DNA of 64,000 nt from Zhihengliuella flava (GCF_015751895.1 NZ_JADOTZ010000001.1:2294001-2358000), one strand, 5' to 3'; counted from the first letter of the stretch, positions 1 through 9,111 are shown. Program-made: numbers and translations. The notes: generated from the sequence alone by a model not told the origin.

Positions 1-1368
1 GCGGACATCCTGACCAAAGCCGAACGCGACTTCGAGGTATCGATCGACTTGTTCGACGCCTACCCGGCACCGTACGGGCTGATTCGCTACGGCGTGGCGC
101 CCGATCATCCGCGCATCAAAGGCATCGTCAAGGCCCTGCACAAGGTCCTTGATCGCGGCGACATCAGGTTCCTCGGCAACGTCACCTACGGCCGGGACCT
201 CCTCCTGTCGGACATCCGAGCCATGTACGACGCCGTGATCTTCGCCACGGGCGCCATCAAGGATGCCGCCATGAACATCCCGGGGATTGAGCTCGACGGC
301 TCCCACGGCGCCGCCGACTTCGTCTCCTGGTACGACGGCCACCCGGACGTGCCGCGCGAGTGGCCGCTGGACGCCAAGGAAGTGGCCGTGCTGGGCAATG
401 GCAACGTGGCCCTCGACGTGGCCCGCGTCCTCTCTAAGCACGCCGACGACCTGCTGACCACGGAAATTCCCGACAATGTCTATGCCGGTTTGAAGAGCTC
501 TCCCGTCACGGACGTGCACGTGTTCGGCCGCCGTGGGCCGGCGCAGGTGAAGTTCACGCCCTTGGAATTGCGCGAGCTCTCCCACAGCCGCGACGTCGAC
601 ATCGTGCTCTACCCGGAAGACTTTGAGTTCGACGAAGCCTCCGACGAGGCCATCAAGACCAACAACCAGGTCAAGACCATGGTCAACACGCTGGCCAACT
701 GGATGGTGGAGCAGGACGAGCGTGAGGAAGACCCGAACTTCACGCCGGCCTCCCGCCGCCTGCACCTGCACTTCCTGCACTCCCCGGTAGAGATCACCGG
801 CGAGGACGGCCGGGTCACGGGGATGACCTTCGAACGCCAAGAGCTGGATGGCACGGGCAACGTGCGCGGCACCGGCGAACTCGTCGAGTATCCGCTGCAG
901 GCCGTGTACCGGGCCATTGGCTACTTTGGCTCCGAGCTGGCCGAGCTGGAATTTGATGCCCAGCGCGGCGTCCTGGTCAACGACGGCGGCCGCGTGCTGG
1001 ACGCTGACGGCGCCGCGGTGCCGGGCATCTACACCACCGGATGGATCAAGCGCGGCCCCGTGGGCCTCATCGGCCACACCAAGGGAGATGCGCTGGAGAC
1101 CATCGGCAACCTGCTGGAGGACCGCACCGAGTTGCCTCCGGCGACGGAGCCGTCCGAGTCCGCGATCCTTGATTTCCTCGAGGCTCGTGGCGTCGAATAC
1201 ACCACGTGGAATGGGTGGCTGAACCTCGACGCGCATGAGCGCGGTCTCGGCGAGGCCGCCGGCGAGCTCACCACGGAAGCCGGGGCCATCACCCGCGAAC
1301 GCATCAAGGTGGTTGAGCGCGAGGATATGGTGCGCATCTCTCGCGGCACAGAAGCTGGCGCCGAGTGA
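1..1368 (+). CDS. fprA: Ferredoxin/adrenodoxin-type NADP+ reductase (5' end outside window)
   Basis: The reading frame is open from base 1, so the N-terminal FAD-binding GxGxxG lies upstream of the window. Visible residues include the conserved APYGLIRYGVAPDH stretch of the adrenodoxin-reductase/FprA family, a NADP-binding VLGNGNVALDVAR motif at about residues 128-140 of the visible part, and the C-terminal GWIKRGPVGLIG segment that contacts FAD. Family members are cytosolic flavoproteins moving electrons between NADPH and ferredoxin. The stop codon overlaps the next start by 4 bases, suggesting translational coupling with the DUF368 gene. The TTG at 49 is internal and not a real start. Confidence 0.93.
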   Translation, partial: ADILTKAERDFEVSIDLFDAYPAPYGLIRYGVAPDHPRIKGIVKALHKVLDRGDIRFLGNVTYGRDLLLSDIRAMYDAVIFATGAIKDAAMNIPGIELDGSHGAADFVSWYDGHPDVPREWPLDAKEVAVLGNGNVALDVARVLSKHADDLLTTEIPDNVYAGLKSSPVTDVHVFGRRGPAQVKFTPLELRELSHSRDVDIVLYPEDFEFDEASDEAIKTNNQVKTMVNTLANWMVEQDEREEDPNFTPASRRLHLHFLHSPVEITGEDGRVTGMTFERQELDGTGNVRGTGELVEYPLQAVYRAIGYFGSELAELEFDAQRGVLVNDGGRVLDADGAAVPGIYTTGWIKRGPVGLIGHTKGDALETIGNLLEDRTELPPATEPSESAILDFLEARGVEYTTWNGWLNLDAHERGLGEAAGELTTEAGAITRERIKVVEREDMVRISRGTEAGAE

Positions 1369-2273
1369 GCGCGCCCGCACGCCGGCCGCTTTTTGAGGTC
1401 GTCGTCAACGTCTTGCGCGGCGGTCTGATCGGCGCCGTGGAGACCATGCCGGGCGTCAGCGGCGGCACGGTCGCGCTCGTGGTGATGGTCTACGAGCGCC
1501 TCATTGCCTCGGCCTCGGCCGCCATCTCTGGGGCCTTCTTGATGCTGACCGGCCTCTTTCGCGGCGCGGAGGTGCGCTCCCGGGGCGTGGCGAAGTGGCG
1601 CGAGGTCGAATGGCTGCTCATCATCCCGCTGGTGATCGGCATGGGGGCGGCCATTCTCACCATGTCCCGGGTTATGGAAAACCTCGTCGAAAACCACCCC
1701 GTGCAGATGCGGGCGGCCTTCTTTGGCATGGTGCTCGTCTCCTTGCTGATCCCCATCCGCCTCGCGGGGGCCTGGCGCGTGCGCGACGCGGCGTACGCCA
1801 TCGTGGCGGCCGCGGCGACCGCCTTCGCGGTGTCTCTGCCGTCATCTCCGCTGGCGGTCACGCCGGTCACCATCATGGTGTGTGCGGCGATCGCCGTGTG
1901 TGCCTTGGCTCTGCCGGGGCTCTCCGGGTCGTTTCTCCTGCTCACGCTGGGCCTCTATGAGCCGACGTTGGGCGCGGTCAACAATCTTGACTTCGGCTAC
2001 CTGGGGCTCTTCGTCGTCGGCGCGGCCACGGGTGGCGTGCTCATCATCCTCGGGCTGCGGCGCCTGCTGCGCACGCACCATCACGTCACGATGGTGGTTA
2101 TTACCGGCCTCATGGCCGGCGGGCTCCGCGCGCTCTGGCCCTGGCAGGATGAGGCCCGCAACATCGTCCCGATCGAGGACGGGACCCTGGGTGGAGTGAT
2201 GGCCTTGGCGGTGGCGGGCGCCGTCGTCGTTGGCATCGGTGTGTGGGCGGAGCGGCGCCTGACCGAGAAGTGA
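1365..2273 (+). CDS. DUF368 polytopic membrane protein (PopT-like undecaprenyl-phosphate translocase family)
   Basis: A 302-residue, very hydrophobic protein with about eight to ten membrane segments. It carries the DUF368 signature twice: PGVSGGT near residues 29-35 and PGLSGSF near residue 184, consistent with the inverted-repeat fold of the family. Characterised DUF368 proteins (PopT) return undecaprenyl phosphate across the membrane for cell-wall precursor recycling; that role is inferred here from family membership. The GTG start overlaps the fprA stop (GTGA), and its own stop overlaps the next gene in the same way, so the three genes look co-transcribed. Confidence 0.85.
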   Translation: MSAPARRPLFEVVVNVLRGGLIGAVETMPGVSGGTVALVVMVYERLIASASAAISGAFLMLTGLFRGAEVRSRGVAKWREVEWLLIIPLVIGMGAAILTMSRVMENLVENHPVQMRAAFFGMVLVSLLIPIRLAGAWRVRDAAYAIVAAAATAFAVSLPSSPLAVTPVTIMVCAAIAVCALALPGLSGSFLLLTLGLYEPTLGAVNNLDFGYLGLFVVGAATGGVLIILGLRRLLRTHHHVTMVVITGLMAGGLRALWPWQDEARNIVPIEDGTLGGVMALAVAGAVVVGIGVWAERRLTEK

Positions 2274-3565
2274 GCCGCTTCCTCGCGGACTTGACCCCGC
2301 TGCGTGTTAGCAGTGATTTCCGGCGCTTATGGGCCGGCAATGCCTTGTCCGCGGTGGGTAGCCAACTCACCCTCGTGGCGGTCAGCCTCGAGGTCTATCA
2401 GCTCACGCAATCCAGCCTGCATGTGGGCCTGCTCGGACTGTTTGCGGTAGTCCCGCTGATCGTGGCCGGGCTCTACGGCGGTGCGGTGGCCGATCACTTT
2501 GATCGGCGCAAGGTGGCGTTGGCCTCCTCCGCTCTCCTGTGGGGGACGACGGCGGTCATCGCCATTCAAGCGTGGGCTGGCGTAGAAAATGTCTGGGTTC
2601 TCTATGCGCTGATCGCGGTGCACTCCGGAGCCGGCGGGATCAATCAGCCCACCCGTGGCGCCATCATTCCGGCACTGGTGGGAGTCAAACTGCTCCCGGC
2701 AGCCAATGCGCTGAACATGGTCACCTTTGGCGTCGCCATGATGGTGGGTCCTTTGCTCGGCGGTGTGCTCGTCGCCACGGTCGGCTACGCGTGGACCTAC
2801 ACCATCGACGTCGTGACGTACGTTGCGGCACTGTGGGCGATCTACAAGCTGCCGCCGCTTCCCGTTGAGGGTGCGCCAGCGGGAACTGGTGGTCGCCGCC
2901 GGGTCGGCCTGTCCTCAGTGTGGGAGGGGTTCGCCTTCCTCGCCACCAGAGGCAACGTGCGCATGACCTTCGAGATCGACCTCGTGGCCATGGTGACGGC
3001 CGCGCCGCGGGCCCTCTTGCCCGCCATTGGTGCGGTCATGATCGGCGGGGGAGAGGCCACTGTGGGCATCCTTCTGGCCGCCAGCGCTCTCGGAGCCTTC
3101 TTGACCGGCCTGTTCTCGGGCCCACTGACGACGATCCACCGGCACGGGCTCGCCGTGTATGCGGCGGTCGTGGCATGGGGCGTTTTCATCGCTGGTTTTG
3201 GCGTGGTGGTGTTCTTGGCGCGTGGCCACATGCCGGCTGACGGGTCGGCGAGTGGGTGGATTTGGCCAGCTGCGGCCTTCATGGCGTTGGCTGGCGTGGC
3301 AGATTCTGTGAGTGGGGTCTTTCGAAACACGATTCTGCAATCCGCCACCCCGGATCGGCTGAGGGGCCGCCTCCAAGGGGTTTTCATCGTCGTCGTCGCC
3401 GGCGGACCGCGCGTGGGGGAAATGGTCTCCGGCGGCGCCGCAGCCGTGTTGACCGAACCGGTGACACTGGTGCTCGGCGGCATCCTCTGCGTCGTGCTGG
3501 CGACCGTTCTGCTGCGTCTTCGCCCCTCGTTCGTGAGCTACGACGCACGGAACCCGACCCCGTAG
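2270..3565 (+). CDS. MFS transporter (MFS_3/enterobactin-exporter-like)
   Basis: A 431-residue protein starting at the GTG that overlaps the preceding stop by 4 bases; an in-frame start at 2243 would intrude 30 bases into the upstream gene and is less likely. About twelve membrane helices are visible. The N-terminal FRRLWAGNALSAVGSQLTLVA segment and the loop-2 motif GAVADHFDRRKV are typical of EntS-type MFS exporters. The substrate cannot be told from sequence. It is the last gene of the fprA-DUF368-MFS unit; a predicted promoter for htpX begins 5 bases after its stop. Confidence 0.85.
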   Translation: MSRFLADLTPLRVSSDFRRLWAGNALSAVGSQLTLVAVSLEVYQLTQSSLHVGLLGLFAVVPLIVAGLYGGAVADHFDRRKVALASSALLWGTTAVIAIQAWAGVENVWVLYALIAVHSGAGGINQPTRGAIIPALVGVKLLPAANALNMVTFGVAMMVGPLLGGVLVATVGYAWTYTIDVVTYVAALWAIYKLPPLPVEGAPAGTGGRRRVGLSSVWEGFAFLATRGNVRMTFEIDLVAMVTAAPRALLPAIGAVMIGGGEATVGILLAASALGAFLTGLFSGPLTTIHRHGLAVYAAVVAWGVFIAGFGVVVFLARGHMPADGSASGWIWPAAAFMALAGVADSVSGVFRNTILQSATPDRLRGRLQGVFIVVVAGGPRVGEMVSGGAAAVLTEPVTLVLGGILCVVLATVLLRLRPSFVSYDARNPTP

Positions 3566-3569
3566 CCCG

Positions 3570-3581
3570 TAAGCTAGAGAC
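3570..3581 (+). promoter_or_regulatory. Predicted leaderless promoter -10 of htpX
   Basis: TAAGCT at 3570-3575 is followed by six bases and then the GTG start at 3582. No Shine-Dalgarno sequence is present, so transcription probably begins at or next to the start codon. No convincing -35 element is seen. Confidence 0.5.
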
Positions 3582-4445
3582 GTGCATCATCACAACAATG
3601 GACTGAAAACCGCGCTGCTCCTGGGAGCCTTGTTTGGGCTGCTGGTGCTCTTGGGCTCGTTGATCGCTGCCGGCACGGGCCAATCGATGTTTATCTGGCT
3701 TTTCGCCCTGCTCGGCGTGGGGACGACGGCGTATGGCTACTGGAATTCGGACAAGCTGGCCATTCGTTCCATGCAGGCCTATCCGGTCACCGAGGAACAA
3801 CAACCGCAGATGTACCGGATTGTGCGCGAGCTCTCCCATGCAGCGCAGAAGCCGATGCCCCGGCTCTACGTCTCTCCGACGCTCGCACCCAACGCCTTTG
3901 CCACGGGGCGCAACCCGGAGAACGCGGCGGTGTGTTGCACCGAGGGCATCCTGCAACTGCTCAATGAACGGGAGTTGCGCGGCGTCCTAGGGCACGAGCT
4001 CATGCACGTCTATAACCGGGACATTTTGACCTCGTCGGTGGCCGCCGCCGTGGCGGGCGTGGTGACGTCGGTGGGGCAGTTCTTGCTCTTCTTCGGCGGC
4101 GGTGGTGACCGGCGGCAGGTCAACCCCTTGGCCATGATCGCGATTGCGTTGCTGGCCCCGATCGCCGCGTCCCTGATTCAGATGGCCGTGAGCCGGACGC
4201 GCGAGTACGACGCCGACGAGGACGGTGCGCGGCTGACCAACGACCCGCTGGCCTTGGCGTCGGCGCTTCGCAAGCTGGAATCGGGTGTTCAAGCGGCGCC
4301 TTTGCCGGCCCATGATCAGCGCCTCGTCAACTCATCCCACTTGATGATTGCCAATCCCTTCCTCGGCGGAGCCAAGAAGCTCTTTGCCACGCACCCGCCG
4401 ATGGCGGATCGGATTGCTCGGCTCGAGCGCATGGCGGGCCGCTAG
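3582..4445 (+). CDS. htpX: Membrane zinc metalloprotease of the HtpX/M48B family
   Basis: A 287-residue protein with two N-terminal membrane helices (about residues 11-60), the zinc-binding H138ELMH142 motif, further hydrophobic segments around residues 150-200, and the third zinc ligand in the [11 protein letters not shown] motif (Glu at about 208). Length and order match HtpX, a membrane protease that clears damaged membrane proteins. The unusual N-terminus is Met-His-His-His. It begins with GTG behind a leaderless-type promoter and ends at a long hairpin shared with the convergent yajQ gene. Confidence 0.9.
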   Translation: MHHHNNGLKTALLLGALFGLLVLLGSLIAAGTGQSMFIWLFALLGVGTTAYGYWNSDKLAIRSMQAYPVTEEQQPQMYRIVRELSHAAQKPMPRLYVSPTLAPNAFATGRNPENAAVCCTEGILQLLNERELRGVLGHELMHVYNRDILTSSVAAAVAGVVTSVGQFLLFFGGGGDRRQVNPLAMIAIALLAPIAASLIQMAVSRTREYDADEDGARLTNDPLALASALRKLESGVQAAPLPAHDQRLVNSSHLMIANPFLGGAKKLFATHPPMADRIARLERMAGR

Positions 4446-4450
4446 CGACG

Positions 4451-4498
4451 ACATGCAGCGGGGGCCGACACCGTGAGGTGTCGGCCCCCGCTGCATGT
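4451..4498. terminator. Bidirectional hairpin between htpX and yajQ
   Basis: A perfect 21-bp inverted repeat (4451-4471 with 4478-4498) with a 6-base loop fills the gap between the convergent stop codons. It has no long T-run on either side, so termination strength is uncertain, but it can serve both genes. Confidence 0.75.
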
Positions 4499-4505
4499 GG
4501 ACCGC

Positions 4506-4994
4506 TTAGCGGAAATTCACGAATTGCAGGTCGGCGTCCTCGAAGTCTTTCAGCAGGGCGATGACCGTCTGCAGGTCGTCGCGAGACTTCGAGGAGACGC
4601 GCAGTTCGTCGCCCTGAATCGTCGCCTTGACGGACTTCGGGCCTTCGGCCCGGATGAGCTTAGTGATCTTCTTCGCCGTGTCTTGGGCGATGCCCTCCTT
4701 GATGGAGGCCTCGAGGCGGTACTCCTTGCCGGAGGCAAAGGGTTCACCAGCGTCGAGGGACTTCAGGGAGATATTGCGCTTGACCAACTTGGATTGGAAG
4801 ACGTCCAGTACGGTCTTGACGCGCTCCTCGGTAGAGGCCTTCATGAGGATGTTTTCGCCGCTGAAGTCGATCTCTGCACCCACACCCTTAAAGTCGTAGC
4901 GCTGGGCGATCTCCTTCTGCGCCTGATTCAGCGCGTTGGAGACTTCCTGCTTGTCGACCTTGCTGACCACGTCGAACGTCGAGTCGCTTGCCAT
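4506..4994 (-). CDS. YajQ family nucleotide-binding protein
   Basis: A 162-residue protein matching YajQ/UPF0234 end to end: it starts [18 protein letters not shown], has a central QRYDFKG segment, and ends LQFVNFR. These small cytosolic proteins have two RNA-recognition-like folds and bind nucleotides; some homologues bind cyclic di-GMP, but whether this one does cannot be seen. The start is supported by a GGAGG 9 bases upstream. It is transcribed alone, convergent with htpX. Confidence 0.92.
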   Translation of the reverse strand: MASDSTFDVVSKVDKQEVSNALNQAQKEIAQRYDFKGVGAEIDFSGENILMKASTEERVKTVLDVFQSKLVKRNISLKSLDAGEPFASGKEYRLEASIKEGIAQDTAKKITKLIRAEGPKSVKATIQGDELRVSSKSRDDLQTVIALLKDFEDADLQFVNFR

Positions 4995-5073
4995 CGATAT
5001 ACCTCCGTTGCTGGTTTACGTCGGTGACCAGACTACCGGGAGCTGTCGATTCGATTCTTGCGGAAAAGTTCTG

Positions 5074-5079
5074 TAGAGT
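5074..5079 (+). promoter_or_regulatory. Predicted -10 box of tRNA-Tyr
   Basis: TAGAGT lies 27 bases before the mature tRNA 5' end, giving a short precursor leader. No clear -35 hexamer is seen at normal spacing. Confidence 0.45.
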
Positions 5080-5106
5080 CTTTTCTCGTTCCGTTACGGA
5101 GCGTTC

Positions 5107-5191
5107 GGCAGATTACCCGAGCGGCCAAAGGGGGCTGACTGTAAATCAGCTGGCAATGCCTACGGGGGTTCGAATCCCTCATCTGCCACCA
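5107..5191 (+). tRNA. tRNA-Tyr (anticodon GTA)
   Basis: The acceptor arms GGCAGAT and ATCTGCC pair, the anticodon stem GCTGA/TCAGC holds GTA at 5141-5143, a class II long variable arm is present, and the T-arm GGGGGTTCGAATCCC is canonical. Unlike the other three tRNAs here, the 3' CCA is encoded. Confidence 0.97.
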
Positions 5192-5195
5192 AACC

Positions 5196-5230
5196 AAGGG
5201 CCCGCATCACTGGATGCGGGCCCTTCTTTT
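5196..5230. terminator. Intrinsic terminator after tRNA-Tyr, shared with the opposing gene
   Basis: The stem GGGCCCGCAT/ATGCGGGCCC (5198-5207 with 5214-5223) extends with A-T pairs and is followed by TTCTTTT. On the minus strand it lies directly after the stop codon at 5229-5231, so it can end both transcripts. Confidence 0.88.
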
Positions 5231-5630
5231 ATGCCGCGGATTCCTCGGCGACGCCCAGATCCCAGAGCGCCACGTAGCCGCCGCTAGGGCCCTGCTGGAG
5301 GGCTCGATAATGCGCCCATTGCCACGGGGTGGCGCCCCGGTGATCCGGCGGGGCGGCCGGGCAAGTGCCCGGCGTCAGCCACCGGCCCGCATCCCAGATG
5401 GCATGGATCGGGCCGTACTCCGTCGCGGCGGGATCATGCGAATTCAACGGTCGCGGCGGGCGCAGCGTCTTGCGTAGTCGCGAGACGCTGCTCACGGCAT
5501 AGAGTTCTTGGTGCTCGATGTCGAGGTCACCAAAGGTGTCGACGTACTCGGCGGCGTGCTCGAGCACCCTCCCCATCGCGGTGTCGAGCACAGGTTCGTT
5601 GACGATGATGAGCAGTGAGCGGCGGGCCAT
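5229..5630 (-). CDS. Hypothetical protein (133 aa)
   Basis: No family is recognised. The protein starts MARRSLLIIVNEPVLD with a short hydrophobic beta-strand-like N-terminus, then has a Pro/Trp-rich, probably cytosolic C-terminal half with several Trp residues. The ATG is backed by a good GGAGG ribosome site 6 bases upstream, and GC-rich third positions fit the neighbours, so it is probably real. It is transcribed alone toward the tRNA-Tyr terminator. A function cannot be suggested. Confidence 0.7.
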   Translation of the reverse strand: MARRSLLIIVNEPVLDTAMGRVLEHAAEYVDTFGDLDIEHQELYAVSSVSRLRKTLRPPRPLNSHDPAATEYGPIHAIWDAGRWLTPGTCPAAPPDHRGATPWQWAHYRALQQGPSGGYVALWDLGVAEESAA

Positions 5631-5764
5631 GGTTTCCTCCGGGTTGTGGTCTCCACGACGCTAGGAGCAGCCGCCCGCCACTGTCCGGAGCCGGCGTCGT
5701 GCTGTGGAAAACCACTGGTTGTCCACCGAGAGCGGACGTGCCACCACGGATGCCGGGCCGTGGT

Positions 5765-5776
5765 TATCGTGGACGA
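5765..5776 (+). promoter_or_regulatory. Predicted leaderless promoter -10 of the thioredoxin gene
   Basis: TATCGT at 5765-5770 plus six bases precede the ATG at 5777. No Shine-Dalgarno sequence lies between. Confidence 0.5.
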
Positions 5777-6160
5777 ATGGCTACTATCGACATCACTGAA
5801 TCCGAACTGTCCCAGGTCCTAGCCGACAACGAGATCGTCCTGCTGGATTTTTGGGCCGATTGGTGCGGCCCGTGCAAGCAGTTCGCCCCGGTGTACGAGC
5901 AAACCTCCGAGCAGCACGACGACGTCGTCTTCGGCAAGGTGGACACGGAGGCTGAGCAGCAGTTGGCCGCAGCCGCCGGCATTACGTCCATCCCGACGCT
6001 CATGGCCTTCCGCGAGCAGGTTCTGGTCTACTCGCAGCCGGGAGCCGTGGGCGGCGCGCAGCTGAACCAGCTGGTCGATGCCGTGAAGGCCCTGGATATG
6101 GAGGAAGTCCATGCCAAGGTTGCTGAGCAGGCGCAGCAGGAGGGTTCGGCTTCCGACTAG
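5777..6160 (+). CDS. Thioredoxin family protein
   Basis: A 127-residue single-domain thioredoxin with the WCGPC active site (Cys30 and Cys33), the buried FWADWCGPC strand-helix junction and the cis-Pro loop in ITSIPTLMAF. It has a roughly 20-residue charged C-terminal tail beyond the usual fold. It should act as a cytosolic dithiol-disulfide oxidoreductase. The start at 5777 fits the family N-terminus; a start at 5615 adds a Pro/Arg-rich stretch without similarity. It stands alone behind a leaderless promoter. Confidence 0.93.
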   Translation: MATIDITESELSQVLADNEIVLLDFWADWCGPCKQFAPVYEQTSEQHDDVVFGKVDTEAEQQLAAAAGITSIPTLMAFREQVLVYSQPGAVGGAQLNQLVDAVKALDMEEVHAKVAEQAQQEGSASD

Positions 6161-6308
6161 CCCTGGCTCGGGGGCTTGGCGCGCCCTCTCGGGGCGCGGA
6201 AGATGCGCCGCCGTCGTTTCTGTGACTACTATCACGTTAATGAGCATTCACGCCGCGGTCGCGGTGTGTGGTTCGTCGCCGAACGACTAGCAGCTTCAGG
6301 AGCCCCAG

Positions 6309-8030
6309 ATGCAGACTGACTCGTTGAGCCACCCCACAGCCCGCCCGGCCGATTCCTACACGGCCGGAGCAGGTGCGGGGATCGACGTCCTCGAGCAGAC
6401 CATCGGCGAGAACTTTCGGGCGGTCGCTGCGCGAACGCCCGGTGCCCTCGCGATCGAGGAGGCCGCAACCGGGCGTTCGTGGACCTTCGCCGAGATGGAC
6501 CGGGCCACCGACGATGTGGGCCGCGCCCTGATGGCCGCGGGCATTGCTCCCGGCGACCGGGTGGGCATCTGGAGCCCCAACTGTGCGGAGTGGACCCTGC
6601 TGCAGTACGCCACCAGCAAGATCGGCGCCATCCTCGTCAACATCAACCCGGCCTACCGCAGTCATGAGCTGGAGTACGTCATCCAGCAGTGCGGGATGAG
6701 CATGCTGGTGGCCGCTCCGAGCGACGAACGCAGCGATTACCGCGGCATGGCGCGCAAGGCCCTTGAAGCCTGCGGCCCACTGAGCCAGGTGGTCTTCTTG
6801 GAGGAGCCCGGGGAGGGGCCGGGCGCTGGCGAGCTTCGTCCAGGCGAGCTCGCGTGGACCGGCCTGATCGCCTTGGCCGACGACGTCTCTCACGCTGCAC
6901 TCGAGCAGCGCCTCGCCTCGCTGCACCCCGATGATCCGATCAACCTTCAGTACACCTCGGGGACCACGGGATTCCCCAAGGGCGCCACGTTGACGCACAA
7001 GAACATTCTCAACAACGGGTTTCATATCGGCTCGCTCCTGTCCTATCGGGGAGCCGAGAGCGCGCAGGGTCAGGACAAGGTGGTCATCGCCGTTCCGTTC
7101 TTCCACTGCTTCGGGATGGTGATCGGCAATCTTGCGGCCCTCTCCCACGGGGCGAGCACGGTGATCCCGTCCCGCGTTTTCGCTCCCGATCAGGCCCTTG
7201 CCGCCGTCCAGCGGTACCGCGGTACCAGCCTCTATGGTGTGCCGACCATGTTCATCGCCGAGCTGAACCTGCCGGACTTCGATGACTATGACCTCTCCAC
7301 CCTGCGGACCGGTGTCATGGCGGGGTCCCCGTGCCCCGAGGAGGTCATGAAGCAGGTCATCGGCCGGATGAACATGCGTGAGGTGGCGATTTGCTACGGC
7401 ATGACGGAGACTTCTCCGGTGTCCACGATGACGCGAGTCGATGACTCCCTCGAGCGCCGCACGCGCACCGTTGGCCGGACCATGCCCCACGTCGAGTCCA
7501 AGATCATCGATCCCGCAACCGGCGACGTCGTGCCTCGGGGCGAGCGGGGCGAGCTCTGCACCCGCGGTTACGTCGTCATGCAAGGCTACTGGGATGACCC
7601 TGAGAAGACGGACGCCGCCATCGACGCTGAGGGCTGGATGCACACCGGTGACCTCGCCTCCATGGATGCGGACGGGTATGTGATGATCGAGGGCCGTATT
7701 AAGGACCTCATCATCCGCGGCGGCGAGAACGTCTCCCCGCGGGAAATCGAGGAGTTTCTGTACCAGCATCCGAGCGTTCAAGACGTTCAGGTCATTGGCG
7801 TCCCGGACCCGAAGTACGGGGAGGAAATCATGGCCTGCCTCATCCTTAAAGACGACGCCGAGGAACTCGACGTGGAGGCCGTGCGGGCCTACTGCCACGG
7901 CCGGATCGCCCACTATAAGATTCCCCGCTACGTCCAGATCCGCGGGAGCTTCCCCATGACGGTCTCCGGCAAAGTGCGCAAAGTGGAGATGCGGCAGGAA
8001 GCCGAGCAGCTGATCTCCCAGCAGGCGTAG
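6309..8030 (+). CDS. AMP-forming acyl-CoA synthetase (FadD/AcsA-like)
   Basis: A 573-residue ANL-superfamily enzyme. The phosphate-binding YTSGTTGFPKG motif is at about residues 215-225, YGMTETSP near 363, the hinge GRIKDLIIRGGENVSP lies in the C-terminal third, and the catalytic lysine is in SGKVRK near the end. It should activate a carboxylic acid to an acyl-CoA via acyl-AMP; medium- or short-chain acids are most likely, but substrate is not readable. An AGGAG site precedes the ATG. The TACTAT about 75 bases upstream could be its -10 box. Confidence 0.9.
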   Translation: MQTDSLSHPTARPADSYTAGAGAGIDVLEQTIGENFRAVAARTPGALAIEEAATGRSWTFAEMDRATDDVGRALMAAGIAPGDRVGIWSPNCAEWTLLQYATSKIGAILVNINPAYRSHELEYVIQQCGMSMLVAAPSDERSDYRGMARKALEACGPLSQVVFLEEPGEGPGAGELRPGELAWTGLIALADDVSHAALEQRLASLHPDDPINLQYTSGTTGFPKGATLTHKNILNNGFHIGSLLSYRGAESAQGQDKVVIAVPFFHCFGMVIGNLAALSHGASTVIPSRVFAPDQALAAVQRYRGTSLYGVPTMFIAELNLPDFDDYDLSTLRTGVMAGSPCPEEVMKQVIGRMNMREVAICYGMTETSPVSTMTRVDDSLERRTRTVGRTMPHVESKIIDPATGDVVPRGERGELCTRGYVVMQGYWDDPEKTDAAIDAEGWMHTGDLASMDADGYVMIEGRIKDLIIRGGENVSPREIEEFLYQHPSVQDVQVIGVPDPKYGEEIMACLILKDDAEELDVEAVRAYCHGRIAHYKIPRYVQIRGSFPMTVSGKVRKVEMRQEAEQLISQQA

Positions 8031-8043
8031 CGCACGCCACGGG

Positions 8044-8997
8044 CTAGAAGCGGCGGTAGTCTCGCGGCGCCAAGCGGGGCCCGCGCGCTTGATGGCGGAA
8101 ACCCGTGGCCGTGATGAGGCGGACCACGCGTTGGCGATGGCCAGTCCACGGCGCGAGCACCTCGAGCATGCCGGCGTCGTCCGTGCGGCGGCCCGTCAGG
8201 GCCTCGCCAATGAGGTGGGGCAGGTGATAGTCGCCCACGGAGACGCGGTCCGGGTCACCGTGGGTGCGCTGCAGGACTTCGGCGGCCGTCCACGGGCCGA
8301 TTCCGGGCAGGCTCATCATGGCCTCGGCGGCTTCCTGCGTGCCCCGCACGCTGCCGAGTCGGTTCAGCCCGGAGGCCGATTCTGCGGCGCGCAACAGCGT
8401 CCTGCTCCGCGCCGCATCGACGCGCGCCTGGTGCCACCGCCACGAGGGGACGCGCCGCAGTTGCTGTGGGGTGGGCGCCAGCCGCATCTCGGCGGGCAGG
8501 TCCGGGTGCGCAGGCGCGGCGTCGCCGAAGTTCCTCACGAGGTACCGCCACGCAAAGCGGGCCTCGTCCGTGGTGACTTTTTGCTCGAGGACCGCCGGCA
8601 TGAGCGCGTCGAAGACGCGGCCGGTCGCTGGCAGGCGCAGTCCGGGGCGCTCGCGGCGGGAGCGGCGCACCAGCGTCGGCAGGTCGAGCGCGTCGAAACC
8701 GTCCCAATCATCCTCGGCACCGAGGAGGCGTTCGACGGCGGCGGCGAGCCCGGGCGCCCTCGCCCCCTCGCCCCACGCGTGCCACGTGACGACGTCGTCT
8801 CTGACACTCACCCGCAGGGTGACGCCAGCCTCGCCATAGCGGAAGACGGCCCACGCGCCCGCCGGCGTGACGCGAAGCGTCGGATCGTGACGTCCGCGCT
8901 GCAGCACCCCGAGGGTTTGTGACAGCGAGTACGGCCCCGAGGGACGCCACTGCCCCTGGGCGATGGGAGCCGGTTCGCCACGTGTCATACCTCCCAT
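8044..8997 (-). CDS. DNA-3-methyladenine glycosylase II, AlkA-type HhH-GPD
   Basis: A 317-residue protein whose C-terminal half carries the helix-hairpin-helix LPGIGPWTA (about residue 228-237) and the catalytic aspartate in VSVGDYHL (about residue 254), diagnostic of HhH-GPD base-excision glycosylases. The family removes alkylated bases such as 3-methyladenine. No Fe-S cysteine cluster is present, separating it from Nth/MutY. The first of two ATGs is chosen because AGAGGGG lies at proper distance; the second has GGAGG only one base away. It is divergent from cbs and convergent with the acyl-CoA synthetase. Confidence 0.88.
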   Translation of the reverse strand: MGGMTRGEPAPIAQGQWRPSGPYSLSQTLGVLQRGRHDPTLRVTPAGAWAVFRYGEAGVTLRVSVRDDVVTWHAWGEGARAPGLAAAVERLLGAEDDWDGFDALDLPTLVRRSRRERPGLRLPATGRVFDALMPAVLEQKVTTDEARFAWRYLVRNFGDAAPAHPDLPAEMRLAPTPQQLRRVPSWRWHQARVDAARSRTLLRAAESASGLNRLGSVRGTQEAAEAMMSLPGIGPWTAAEVLQRTHGDPDRVSVGDYHLPHLIGEALTGRRTDDAGMLEVLAPWTGHRQRVVRLITATGFRHQARGPRLAPRDYRRF

Positions 8998-9080
8998 TGT
9001 TCCCCTCTAGCCCCGAGAAATCAGGCCGCCCGTCCTCACGGACACGGCCCACATGACCGCAAGTTAACACTGCTTCATGA

Positions 9081-9111
9081 GGCGTAACGTTACGCCGGTA
9101 GAGTCGGGGCC
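9081..9111 (+). promoter_or_regulatory. cbs promoter with a perfect 16-bp palindromic operator
   Basis: The palindrome GGCGTAACGTTACGCC occupies 9081-9096. It ends two bases before the -10 hexamer TAGAGT (9099-9104), which is followed by seven bases and the ATG of cbs, a leaderless arrangement. A regulator bound here would cover the -35/-10 spacer. Confidence 0.65.

Noticed and set aside
4988-5287. An open frame across tRNA-Tyr
   Set aside because: Its middle is the translated tRNA and terminator; no protein family fits.
6237-7913. A 558-codon frame antisense to the acyl-CoA synthetase
   Set aside because: The sense strand has all ANL motifs, and the antisense product has no domain and is low in complexity.
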